Shown here: positions 22,284-33,496 of the stretch, in pieces
Layout: each line of letters opens with the position of its first letter
Position numbering within the stretch: the stretch's first letter is position 1
Assembly: GCA_021399445.1 (NCBI GenBank)
Contig: JAJTUQ010000005.1
Coordinates: 3,782,001-3,846,000, forward strand
Reading direction: 5' to 3'
DNA from: Xylogone sp. PMI_703
Taxonomy: Eukaryota; Ascomycota; Leotiomycetes
Length of the DNA stretch: 64,000 nt
Translations under genes and position numbers: made by a program
The notes under the pieces: generated by a model
What the model was told of the DNA's origin: nothing
The model's database searches: none
The model's input: only the letters and a program-made list of their open reading frames with translations

Positions 22284-25200
22284 CTATCCGCACAAACCGG
22301 ATTCTTGAAGCCGTAAGAATTGGTATTTCTCCAGGGCCGGAGTATCCGGTGTTGGAATATTCCCTTGTAAGTATTGCAGTAGCCAAACAGCATCAGCGTT
22401 CGTCTGAGACAAAGCATTTTGGACATCAGTGTTCGCTGTTAAGAGGGACCCTAGAAGTTCCAGTATCTCATCAAAGATATCGTCCGATATTCGTACATGT
22501 TGGGCTATCGATGTCATCAACTCCACAACACTCGCCCACATTTGGCTGTTTTGTGAGTAATTTCCCCGAGCTCCTGCACCCTTCTTCTCCATCAGTACGT
22601 TTGATTTAAGACGAACCGCCACTTTTATTAGTTTTGGCCATTCTACTTGTATCCTCGTAGTTAGAAAATCGCCGGCATATGTGCATAGCTTTGCTACCGC
22701 CTCTGCTCCAGCAATCACCACAAATGGTTCTTCGTCATATATGCGATCAATAACAACTGGCCAAATATCATTTAATAGTGGTAAAAATCGGTCCTCATCT
22801 ATCTTCATGGCATCACAGGACGTACTGATGAGGTGTAATAGTTTAGTTCTCAGGAAGGGAGACTCATTGGTTAGATAGTGTTGTGAAAGCCGTGCTATGC
22901 TTTCTATCATAGAGTATACCTTTGAAGGTGGAGGTTTCTGTAATTCCCCTGTGACTTCATTCGATACTTGATCTTCTGCTCCTTCGTCATCGTGTTCGTC
23001 ATCCTCACCGTTTCCCATCTTTACATCCTTCCAGGGCATCCTCGGAGCACTTTCAGACTTTAGAGAGTCCTTAGCAGTGCTCTGAGACAATCTCTTATTA
23101 ACAATATCAACAATATCTCCGACGCTTGGTACGCTAGCGGACGATTGGCGACTTTCAATGACTCTTGTAGCCGCTGGAGCAATAAGGTTTGATTTTGAGC
23201 CAATCATGACCACCTCCCCTAGCACAGCAAAAAGGCCGTCGACAAGTCGAGGATACCCGTGGAAATTATCCAGAGCTGCGAATATCGATCCTATCACATC
23301 ATCTAGATATAGGAGTAGAGACGGACCAGTAAGACGAATCAACATAGTTAATACTTGAGGTGCTTGCGGCGAGATGTCGAACGTGTTGAGTTTCAGTGAG
23401 ATGGAGTTCACCATGTAGTCTGAATTATCAATGATTAACTCACTGGTACTGCTATATCCACAATGGAAGGAAATCGTATTTAAACACCTGATAGCATGAT
23501 CTCTTAGATTAGAATATGGAGAGCCAAGTAGTTGGGCTACAGGGTAGAGAACATCCACAAGCTCTGATCGAAATGCCACTTTTGATCGTTGGGCAGTCTC
23601 TGATATTACTCCAAGTGCAATGGCTTGGAGATGCCAGTCATATTCTGCTACTTCCGGTTCAGATATAACTGAAACTGAATATGAGAAGAGGTCTTGGCTT
23701 AAATCGGTCTGGATATCAGTTGATAATACAGACAAGTCAATAAAATCGTCGAAATCCCCTGACGCTCTTGTAACTGATCTCATCAATTCGGAACAAAGCC
23801 AAAAAGCAGATACCAGACTCGGCCCAGAAGATTCATGCATACCGCTGAGCATCTGACTCGCTGTGGAGAGCTGTACCCCCCTGGGAAGTTTGGACAGTAA
23901 AGTGAGGACATCCTTTCTAGTTTGTTTTTGGCTCCCACTTGTCAATAGGATTGCATCAGATTGAAGTGGCGCGGATATATCGTCTTGTAATTTCATAATC
24001 ACTTGGTCATTATCCACAAGAGCCGTTTCTTGTAGAACTTTTTGCGCGGGTACTATCTTCATAGTAACCGCAATACCTTCTCTTAATGAGTCGGAAAGAG
24101 CTTCCTCGAGGATAGAAAAATCGAGATTTAGGGTTGTCAACAGCTCAAAAGAGCCGGATATATGATGTAGCAGATTCTGCTTTGCGACTTCATCACTCCC
24201 CTGCATTATCCTAGGAAGACTAGTAATCCAATTATATATGATCACCTGCACAAGTTGACCAATATCTGGATAAGCTACAGCAAGGTGGCTTAGATTCGAG
24301 TCTACACCATCGTGATCCTTGTCAAGTTCAGTTCCTGTCATTACCATTGCTGTTTCTACTAGCATCGAAGCCGATTCTGATAGGCTATCATGACATTCAC
24401 CTATGAGTACAAGACAGAATCTGTTCAAGGCAGTGCGGACGTCGCTTGCTTCATGTGTACGGAGTCTCATGACATTCGACAGCGCCAGCTTAGTTTGAGC
24501 CGCCGTAGCCTTGAGCCAGGATTCAGTCAAGAGCTGTTTCGTCTTGTTCCCTGTGGGGAGTTTATCAGATTCCCTTTCTTTATTAACATATGCTTTGGTC
24601 TGGACATCGCCTAACATGGACACTAAGACATTCTCCAGTGCCCTCAACCCAAGGACTATGGTCTTTCGCAATCTCCGTGCCCCAGAAGTTGGCGTAAGAC
24701 TCTTTGTGAGTGCCGATATTGTACCCGGAAGAAAACTAGCCAGAGCTACTGGGTCTTTCACACAGTCCCACCCAGCAATTAGGGCCTCCAACGCTCGCTG
24801 TTGAACATCTGCCGACTGCCCGCTCATAATCCCGTCTAGGATTACTGTCATACAGTGGGCCAGCGATGGTAGTGTGTCTGGTTCAACCAAAGATGCCTGG
24901 CCTGACGGTGTGCTTTTGAGATCTCTGAACAATGCTGTTAGGGCTCGGTATGATTCCGCTATTAGTTCCTCTGCCACGTTTGGTGTCTGATCAGACCCGG
25001 GCACACCACCAACAACGATGGTTAACAACAGCAGGAGCTGCTTCCCCAATTCCGGTGGAATCCTTGATCTCCATCCATACTCCAAGAGTACGGTAATGCA
25101 TTGAATGGCCAACTCTGTCTGTCGATCATTAAAGGACTGTTTCTGGCGGAGGAGCTGAGCAAGTGGGAAGAATATATAGTCTGCAAGCTTCTCGTCAAAT

Positions 25201-25435
25201 ACCCCATCAATACGCTGGCATTTTCTTCGTAGGAGTTCTAGAAGACTATCTAAGGATTCAAGCAGTTCTTCGGTGTTGTTTGACTTTGTGGTCTCTTGAA
25301 GCACCAGCTGGCTGATTTTGATACAAATCGGCCTCAACTGCATTTACTATTAGTCTCACTAGACACTTCGGTGGCATGAAATGGAGCTACCTCGGCGAAG
25401 AGTCCATTCCTGGAGGCCCTAATGTCGGCATCCAT
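22284..25435 (-). CDS. TTI1: TELO2-interacting protein 1 (TTI1) homologue, HEAT-repeat protein
   Basis: Two exons, 25435-25391 and 25337-22284, give 1032 aa beginning MDADIRASRNGLFAELRPICIKISQL. The protein is a continuous alpha-helical repeat array with no membrane segment; the N-terminal block (LKP/LRP-x-CIKISQL, then LLELLRRK) and overall length match Tti1. With Tel2 and Tti2 it forms the TTT complex that matures PIKK kinases (TOR, ATM/ATR types) with Hsp90. An acidic low-complexity loop (GEDDEHDDEGAEDQ) sits at about two thirds. A model starting at the ATG at 25343 would place the start inside the intron acceptor, so the 45-nt first exon is preferred. It converges with TIF5 across 271 nt. 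Confidence 0.85.
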
Positions 25436-25871
25436 GACCTCTTGACGAGCAGATTCAGCATTCCAGCAACGCTATTGCAAGTCCGGAAGGGTATCATGAA
25501 TGAATCGCCAAGAGGCAAGGCTGAAAGTGAGGAAAAGCCAGCCGGATCCCAAGGCTGCGCTAACTTAGCGACCAGTGAGTACTAGGCTGCATCTTGCACA
25601 AGAATCATTTCTTTATAAACTCAAATACGCTTGAACTTTTTTAATCCAATGCACGGAAATTAAATGCTTGATGAAGTTTCAACGGCCTGGAGCTATTAAT
25701 GAATCAAGGAGTGCCAGTACTCCGTAGATAATATTATTTCGAATACAATCTTCTCAACAGGAGTATCCAGTGCATTCATCTCACAACATTATCATGTAAA
25801 CCTAACACCAGCCTCTCATAAGTAGAACCCTATTTCATCCACATGAAATTATCGGAAACGCAAGATCTATA
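25436..25871. other. Intergenic, TTI1 promoter and AKR1 3' flank
   Basis: No gene seen. It contains one TACGGAGT-type octamer (ACTCCGTA, 25719-25726). Confidence 0.5.
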
Positions 25872-28325
25872 TCATACAAGTTCATCTGTCTCTACAGCTT
25901 CATACTCGCCGGAACCATCGTGATGGATGACTCTGCTGGCATTTGGTCGCAGTGGCGGATCATACATCTTTGTATAGTTCACAATTTCACCGCCCAGCAT
26001 GGCTGCACCATTATCATCTCTCTTCCCAAAAATGGGGGCTGGATCGCACCAGAAATCCTTACAATTTCCAATGAACCCTCGAGAAAAGGGATTCCTGTTT
26101 CTCCTTGACCGATCATTGCCTGAGCTATGGAGAGCAGTTTCCACGAAGGTATCAACACCTAAGAGTCTTTTCCACTGCGCAAAACAGCCACCACCGTGCC
26201 GATGGTGATGATGGTGCCCATGACCTGCAGTCGTAGAGTCCGGTCCAACTTGAGCCGCAGATCGGGATAAAGTACCAGTGGCTAGCGCCGAGGTTATAGC
26301 CTCAGATGCTTTGCTGGCATGAATATGGTCCGTTCCTTTCATATTTTCCCATGTGGTAATTGCCCTAGATATCTGCACAAGTTGAACAAAGAGAAGCATG
26401 GTGACCCAGGTAAGCTGCAAAGTGCTCCACACCACTAGGATAATCGTATACGCATCCACGTTAACAACACTACATAACGCCGGTGAAAGAAGGTTGCACT
26501 CTTTGCTGCCTTTGCCATCCAGCTCCTCGTAATCTTTATATGCGTCAGCTTAACTCCTTGAATACAGCAGCTAGACCTACATCCGAATGTTACCCTCACA
26601 AGGAAAAATATTCCAATCGTCAAACATATCAAATATAAAAAGAAATGGCGATGATTATTCACACCTATGCAGTTGTTTACCCAGGGGCAGTGACTGTAGA
26701 AGTTTCAGCTACTTCTCTCGCCAGTTTATAGGTATGCTACTTACTGATCATGCTTGGCCACACATCGGTTGCATCTTTTGCAATGCTTACTTCTCAGTGG
26801 TCTACGTACCATGCAGAGAACGCAAAAGTTCTGCTCATCGAATCTCCATAAACTCAGAAGTTCATGAATGACAGACTTTTGCTGCGTCAATCCTGCGAGT
26901 TTCGGGACGTACCCTGGCTCGTAGAACATCGTGCTGAAGTAGAAGTACCCACATAAACTATAGAAAATGAAGAAGGCTATGTTGCTAAGAGGATAGCTCG
27001 AATACGACACTATCGAAATTAGTCAGAGACATGAACCTGGAGTTAGGAATGTACACACCTGGGAGAATATGGGTTAACCACCGAACTCCAACCCAGAATA
27101 GCGTGCCAGCAAATATACCCGCAAGCCATGGCTGATATGAGTTAGTCGAGGAGAGATTAAAGGAGGGGAGGCACAAGAAACTTACAGTCTTATGCATATG
27201 CCTCATATCTGATGGGGCATATTCCATCACTTGTTGAGCGATCCACTGCAAACCGTAGCCTGCTACTAGTGCAATTGGGATGCCTGCGTAGACCACCATA
27301 TGACTGCTTATCATGATCATGACCCATACGATGAGAAATGGCCAAAAGAAGAAGAATTTATTCATGAACCCTCGTTTGTCCTTGAGGAACCATGAAGACA
27401 TGGGGAATTCAGGAAGGGAAGCTGTTCCATCCTCATTGTATCCACATTCCTTCAAAGCTCGATGCCATATCCTTTCAGTTTTCATCTCGTCGGCAGTAAT
27501 AGCAGGAGTTTTCCCAGTTGATGTCTCCGCAAACCGATCAGAACCATACTCAATTAATTTCTGTATGCACCCTTGGGATCCTTTCACCAAGGCCCAGTGC
27601 AGGGCAGTAAATCCTGTCTCATCTGTCGCATGGACATCTGCTCCCCATCTCAGAAACAGGTCCACACAGGCAGGAAAGCCTTTATAGGCGGCCCACATAA
27701 GACAAGTGTGACCATGACTATCCGGTATGTCCACTGGTATGGATTGGTGTAGAAGCAAAACGAGGAGATATATGTTGCCTTCAAATGTAGCTAGATGGAG
27801 AATGTTATAGCCCTGGACATCTGTAGCAAGGGGGTCTGCCCCATGCTGCAGAAGTAGATGGACCGTGTAATAGTGACATCTTTGCGCTGCCCACATGGCG
27901 GGTGTAGCTACGGATTCTCCACCTTTTTTGTTCACATCGGCGCCGGCATTGAGTAGAAACTGGCACATGGCATATTGGTTATTTATCGCAGCCCACTGCA
28001 AAATAAAAGTGAGTAAAGATTCAATAGATGATTAGAAGGGTGACCGTACATGCAATGGTGTTATGCCCTCTGCATCGCAGTATGAAGCGTCGAACTTGCC
28101 GCTGTCATAGAGTCGTTGTATCCCAGGTATATCACCTATCCGAGCAAGTTGCATAATATCCTCATCGGGACTCGGGTCCATGCTTGGTGATTCTATATCT
28201 CCCAATTCTACCTGGCCATCGTCGCTCAGCTTTGGAGTTGCAATATTTGCTTTACCATTAGGCATTTTCAGAAGGTTGTGCTGCGTGGGATCTACTGCCC
28301 TGCGAGATGAATCGACAGTAGACAT
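25872..28325 (-). CDS. AKR1: Ankyrin-repeat DHHC palmitoyltransferase Akr1
   Basis: Six exons (28325-28050, 27995-27186, 27131-27059, 27009-26745, 26693-26581, 26533-25872) give 732 aa. Residues about 60-270 hold ankyrin repeats ([65 protein letters not shown]). Four or more transmembrane helices follow, then the zinc-binding Cys-rich domain [35 protein letters not shown], given here as its DHHC core at about residues 474-477, which is intact. After two more helices the tail is His-rich. Akr1-type enzymes S-palmitoylate proteins at the Golgi (yeast Yck2, for example). The DHHC motif itself is split by intron 4, between the codons for Asp and His. Confidence 0.96.
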
Positions 28326-28912
28326 ATCAAGGCCCAGTTATGTCAAGATTCTGGAACCCTACACAGTGACTCCGGGGAATAAAAGTCCAATAGCACTACC
28401 GGTGATCACAAATACATAGTGGGACGCAAATATTAATGCTCCTCGAGAAGCACAGTAGTATCCCTGGATTACCGGGCTATGCGAGGCTGAGCAATAGATT
28501 GCGTTGACAAGGGGAGTTACAAGGGTGCACTAAGCGAACTGGAGTGGTGCAGATAGCATTGGGAAACAGCCTTGCTAGCGTCAACTATTTAACTTCTGGC
28601 CTTAAAGAAGACCACCGTTCCCCAGCTTTCTTACGCAGCTCATGCCCGCCAAATTAACGCGGGCAGGTTATCTCTCAATGACCATATATTCATTGGAAGA
28701 AATATAATCGAATAAAAATAATCTCAATCAGGCAGCAATCTGATATTCGTCTTGTTTTTCGACAAAAAGTACACAATTTTGGCAAATCGAGGTGGTGAAT
28801 ACATAGCCAACAATTTCTCAGGCGCGAACGCAAGTACTTGTTACGAAGAGACCTTATCACGACATTTGCCAGTTGCTGCCAGAAGTGGCAAGCAGATAAT
28901 CTGGCTACCATC
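28326..28912. other. Divergent intergenic region of AKR1 and SRP102
   Basis: Holds both promoters; no gene or repeat recognised. The last 100 nt are the probable SRP102 leader. Confidence 0.5.
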
Positions 28913-29804
28913 ATGTCGGACATTATTCATTGGGCTACTGCAGCCATGAGTCCTCCGCCGCTCGCGCTGGTAATTGCTGTGCTTGTTGCACTTTTGCTGC
29001 CAATCTTGCTGCATACTTTTGTCTTCCATGCCAGTGGTCTCACCACCTTACCCTCGATTCTTGTCGTCGGCCCAAGTGGATCTGGCAAGACCTCACTGCT
29101 CACAATGGTAAGTTTGAGCAGCTATTTACTCCGTAACTATACTAACTGGCCAGTTCGAACGAGGGACAGTCGCCAGTACCCACACATCTCAGACCCCTAT
29201 TGCGGTTGAATGCTCATTACCTGTTGACATGAAGGCTGAGTCCGACAAGTTTCGCTCAACCAATGATCCTTCCAGCCAAGCTCACAAAAAATTCCTCCTA
29301 ATTGATACGCCAGGCCATGGGAAGCTTCGATACCATGCTCTTGATCAGATCACCAAACCACAGAATTTGAGAGGAATCATATTCCTTGTGGATGCAGCAG
29401 TGTTATCTGCTGGAGATGACGGCTTGCGTCAGACTGCAGACTATCTGCACGACATTTTGCTACTCTTGCAGAAGCGCGGTGATGGTGGAAAGGCACCCAA
29501 ACCTATTCCTGTTCTTGTTGCTGCAAATAAGATGGATCTCTTCATGGCACTCCCAGCAACGCTCGTCAAGAGTAATCTAGAGGCTGAGATCACAAAAGTC
29601 CGGAGCTCTAGATCAAAGGGATTGTTAGATTCAGGTATTAGCATGGGAGACAGCGAGGAAGACGACTGGCTAGGAGAAATGGGCTCCAAGGAATTTCGAT
29701 TTGCACAGATGGAGGAGTTCAGTATCTCAGTTGATATTAGTTCCGGCTCTGTACTTGGGGACGACGCAACAGAGTGGTTCAAATGGGTTGCCGGACATTT
29801 GTAG
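28913..29804 (+). CDS. SRP102: Signal recognition particle receptor subunit beta
   Basis: Two exons, 28913-29107 and 29154-29804, give 281 aa. One N-terminal transmembrane helix (LALVIAVLVALLLPILLHTF) anchors it in the ER membrane. A small GTPase domain follows: P-loop VVGPSGSGKTSLLT near residue 55, DTPGHGKLR as the G3 motif, and AANKMDLF for the guanine-binding NKxD. This matches SRbeta, which recruits SRalpha to the ER for co-translational targeting. A Ser/acidic insert (SGISMGDSEEDDWLGEMGS) lies before the last strand, as in other fungal members. The intron carries a TACGGAGT-type octamer at 29128. Confidence 0.95.
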
Positions 29805-29851
29805 GCTGTTCGAATCCATGGTTCGGGTATTTTCAAGCCGTAAGGAGACAA

Positions 29852-30157
29852 ATGGCAACAATAGTCATAATGGCTTCACGGTCTCCTACCCCTAACAATT
29901 CACGCGCACTGATGCTATACAACCATCCTCTCCCAGCGAACGAACAAGCCCTAGTCTTATATCAGCCAGCTCCAGCAGAACTTCCAGTTGTCGCAGCTGC
30001 CCCCAAGCAGCAGCAGCAGTCTTTTGACAACTTTACAGAGCAAGAAAATTACCACGTACCCTCAGCAGAGTGGCCCCTTCGAGCAGACTTACGATTCGGA
30101 AGAGGATCAGATATAGCTGCAAGACCTGTGATAGAAGAAGAGTCTGGCGTTAAATAG
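29852..30157 (+). CDS. Possible small protein, 101 aa, unknown
   Basis: An ATG at 29852, 47 nt after the SRP102 stop, opens a 101-codon frame: MATIVIMASRSPTPNNSRALMLYNHPLP, a Pro/Ala/Gln-rich middle with PKQQQQ, and a charged tail. It has no recognised domain, signal or membrane segment. The composition is protein-like rather than random, but the short gap leaves no room for a normal promoter, so it could equally be SRP102 3'UTR. Comparison with related species would decide. Confidence 0.35.
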   Translation: MATIVIMASRSPTPNNSRALMLYNHPLPANEQALVLYQPAPAELPVVAAAPKQQQQSFDNFTEQENYHVPSAEWPLRADLRFGRGSDIAARPVIEEESGVK

Positions 30158-30837
30158 AAGAGGGAAAGGAACAGGACCAAGCTGTTGGTAGGACCCAGTT
30201 AAACAGAAAGGTGCATTGACGTATTCGGAGCCACTGCCCTAGTTTTATTTGAAGATACAATAGGGCCTTGCATCTCCGGATCAAACCTCATACCAATAAT
30301 TTCACAGAAGAAGAAATTGCAGGAGGATGCGATATGTGGCCAGGTGGATGGATATTGAGATTCTGGTTGTAGAGGAAGGAGAATGCTCTGGATAAGTTCT
30401 GCAGTAAGGAGGGAAGGTGCATTAATTCATTAACTCATCAAAAAACCCGGAGTGTCTTCAATTCCTTCGTATGCAGATTCAATAGAGTCTTGCCCCCAAC
30501 CCCCAATCAAACCTGATACCAATAACTTCCAGAAGATTAATCTAATATACTCCCTCGCTCCCTGTATATTAAGTATTGATGGCGAAAGAAACTATGATTG
30601 CTGCTACTACATTATATGCCGGTTTGGCTAGGGCGTACTAACATGTGTTGATCATTGTAGATTGTCAAAGAAATGGATTTAATATACAGTTAACTATTCA
30701 ATACCCTGGATTTTTTACAATAATTACGCCTCCAAGTCAATTCCCAACCTAAAATCATTCCCACCCTAGAACGCCTTTGGAATCGATTAGTAGTACTTTC
30801 TCCCAAAAGAATCACTGTGGTCCTGAGTATTCAAACC
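30158..30837. other. Intergenic with a diverged local duplication
   Basis: 3' flank of ECM14 and of the SRP102 side. Two related stretches (30207-30312 and 30412-30538) are described separately. No gene seen. Confidence 0.5.
30207..30538 (+). repeat. Imperfect direct duplication (about 110 nt, twice)
   Basis: Unit 1 (30207-30312) and unit 2 (30412-30538) share, in the same order, AAGGTGCATT, then AGAT-CAATAG, then CTTGC, then ATCAAACCT-ATACCAATAA and CAGAAGA, with substitutions and small indels between blocks. They look like an old local direct duplication in non-coding DNA. Confidence 0.6.
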
Positions 30838-32665
30838 TCATCGCCTCATTTTCCTCCTTAGTTCCCAGTTAAAATCGTCTACGAGATCTTGCTCAAACTC
30901 TTTCTCAATTACCTGATCCTCATAAGAGATATCCTCTTTATCTTCGGTCTCGGGGACATCGACTACATCTATGGCCTCGGGCAGCAAGCTCTCGATTCCT
31001 CTGTTACCTAATAGGAAATCTCCGAAATACTTCAGAGCGTTGAACAGTTCCTCTCCCGTAGGCACAATGTTCTCCTTGGGGAGTAAGAAGCCGTAACTTC
31101 CCGTGTCTCTGAGTTTGATCTGGAAGCTATATCGCACGTTTAATTCGTGGTAGAACCAATCAATGGCCGAGCCGCCTGCTGTTTCCATTCGAGTTGTAGG
31201 TTCTCCTGCTTGTCGGTCCTTGAAGGGAACCGCACCTTCACATGCTGATGCAACTGTGTATTGCTCTCCGCTAGATATCCGAATCGCCTTTGCTAGACCC
31301 ATGGCTAACTCTTCAAGATTTTCTAAACTTGGCGGCGTTGCCATACATGAATAGGAGTAAGGGTAGAGAATCTGTTGTGAGTAGGAATGTATATCCAGGA
31401 ACCCAACGAAATGTACATTGTTGGTCTCGACCTCATTCTTGGCCCATTCCGCTAATCTGTGAGACTCTACCGCCTGGAAAGGCTCATCACCAGGGAAGCT
31501 TTCCGAGCAGGGATTGCTCTGATAAGAGGTCCCATCCCACTCATATCCGAAACCACGGTCTAAATCAAGACCTCGACAGAAGCGGAGGGTCGTCTGTTGG
31601 CGGTTCTTGCGCCATAGTCGATCGTTCTCCCAAGTATACACATAACCATCAACATTAGGAGTAGGAATGAACACCCAATCAAATTCTTGAATAAGTTTGG
31701 TGATCCCGGGAGTTTTACCGTAGGAGGTAATGAGAGACCAGGCTAGATAAGTTACTGTACTCACAGATATCCATTCTCGAGCATGGAGGCCACCAGACAC
31801 AACAATGGTCTTGCGAGGTTCTGGAGATTCCTGAGCAAGGTTTGGATGAACCCCGACCCTTAGAGCAAGTATATCTCTTCCTTCGTAAGAAGTTCCAATG
31901 TTGATCAGACGGACATGGGTGGTAAACATGGAGGCCAAGAGGCGCATCCAAGGAACGATAACTGAGAGTGGCTGATAGTCACTGAAAAAAATATTGTCAA
32001 CTCCACCATCACGAATGGTCGGAGTGAATACTTCAGCACGGTTTGGTGCAGGTGGAGCTTCCGCAAAGGTTATGGAAGGGTACGATTGGTAGATAGTTTT
32101 GGCTAGATCCGGCATCAGATGAGAGTAGGCCGTATGTAAGGATTCTGGTAGCAATCCTAGTAGCGACGGTACCTGCAATTCACAATTAGTGATAGCTCCA
32201 GAATCCAATTATGATGTTGATTATAGTTAAACATACATCGTCTTCCCGAAGACGAATGTCGGCCCAGTTGTCAGTAGACTCCCAGACGTCCAAAAAGAGA
32301 GTGTCAGCAGCCTCGGCCAGGGCTTGCTCCTCATAGGGCGTGCTTATATTAAAGCGTAGGACCACATCACCGCCATATTTAGCCAGCAATTTGGCTGGAA
32401 GATGAGATATGGAGGGTGGTGCCAGCGGACTGGGCTTATCGCTTGCCGGTTTGATGTTCTTTGGAGGGACGCCGAAGACTTTCTCAATGGCCGTGTCTCT
32501 CAGCCATGTCAATTGGGGGAAAACAGTGCGAAATCGGCTACGGCGCTGATCTGTGGGAAAATGCTTGTCCCCGTGGTGAGAGGCCCACGGAACAGCGAAA
32601 GCATGGACACAGGTAAGGATGAACAATAGGGAAAGAAAAGATCGTAGATTGGTTGGGATGATCAT
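30838..32665 (-). CDS. ECM14: Inactive metallocarboxypeptidase-like protein Ecm14
   Basis: Two exons, 32665-32237 and 32172-30838, give 587 aa. A signal peptide (about residues 1-22, hydrophobic [11 protein letters not shown]) is followed by a propeptide-like region and an M14 carboxypeptidase fold. Zinc ligands are kept: HAREW near residue 270 and the His in FLDIHSYSQ near 400. The Arg/Asn substrate-binding set appears in RLWRKNR. At the catalytic position where M14 enzymes have FELRD, this protein reads FQIKLRD, so the general-base Glu is Lys near residue 497. That replacement defines fungal Ecm14, a secreted pseudo-enzyme connected with cell wall biogenesis in yeast. An acidic tail follows the domain. 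Confidence 0.96.
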
Positions 32666-33496
32666 GTTCTTGACGGCCTATCGGCGCGCGCCTGAGCACG
32701 CATAGAAATCGGGTAGTTGGAAGTGTAGGCCAGATAAACAATGGAGGAAGGGAAGGATAAACAGGACACGAAAAGTTGTAGTGGTAAAGAGTGGGTTGTG
32801 GATAAAGTGACGATGGTGCTGTGCTTGTCTGAAGTACCAGAGGTACCGGGCATGGCATCCCGGGACTGTTTCAATGCAGTGGCGGGGCCAAAAAGGGCTG
32901 CGTCCAGAGCCCCGATACATGGGGATACAATTCCCGAAGCAGCCTAGACTGGTCTGCGGACCTTAGGCAACCATATTTTCTTGCAAGAGTTGCGGCGCTT
33001 ACCAGACGCGACGCGGTAAGGCACTAGGCCTGGAAGGACAGTCGCAAGCTGAAGGTCTAGTGACACTGCTACACAGTACTATCGCTGCAACTGCAACTCA
33101 TCGCAAAAGTCCAAAAAATCTCCGACCATAAAAGACTACCACGTCTTTTCTCTGGCCTCGTTGGATGATGTCTTAAGCAGCCCTGGCACCAAGACGCTTC
33201 GCCTTAAGTCCGTGACCGTTCCTCTGGCTTTCCCTTGGCGTCCTGAGCGTTCCTGTCGCCTCGTCCAGGTCCCCCGTCCCAGCCACTAAACTCAGCCCCC
33301 TCAACGCTCAACCCTGAACGGACGAGCGACACTTCCGACTCTCGACCCTCGATCTTTTCAAAAACCACCTTCTGCGATTCCTGGCCGCTCTGCGAAAACC
33401 CAGAATCTCTCCCAGATGCGGTGGCATTGATCAGTCAATGCCCCTCTAGTCAATGATTCAACCAATCCTTGTCTGACCCGTCGCTGCCCACCAACC
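32666..33496. other. Divergent intergenic region of ECM14 and the Sec7 gene
   Basis: Holds both promoters. The 300 nt before 33497 are pyrimidine-rich and likely leader of the Sec7 gene. Overlapping short frames were judged to be noise. Confidence 0.5.

Noticed and set aside
29805..29825. B-box-like GTTCGAATCC suggesting another tRNA
   Set aside because: No A box, acceptor or anticodon arm can be formed around it, and it overlaps the end of SRP102.
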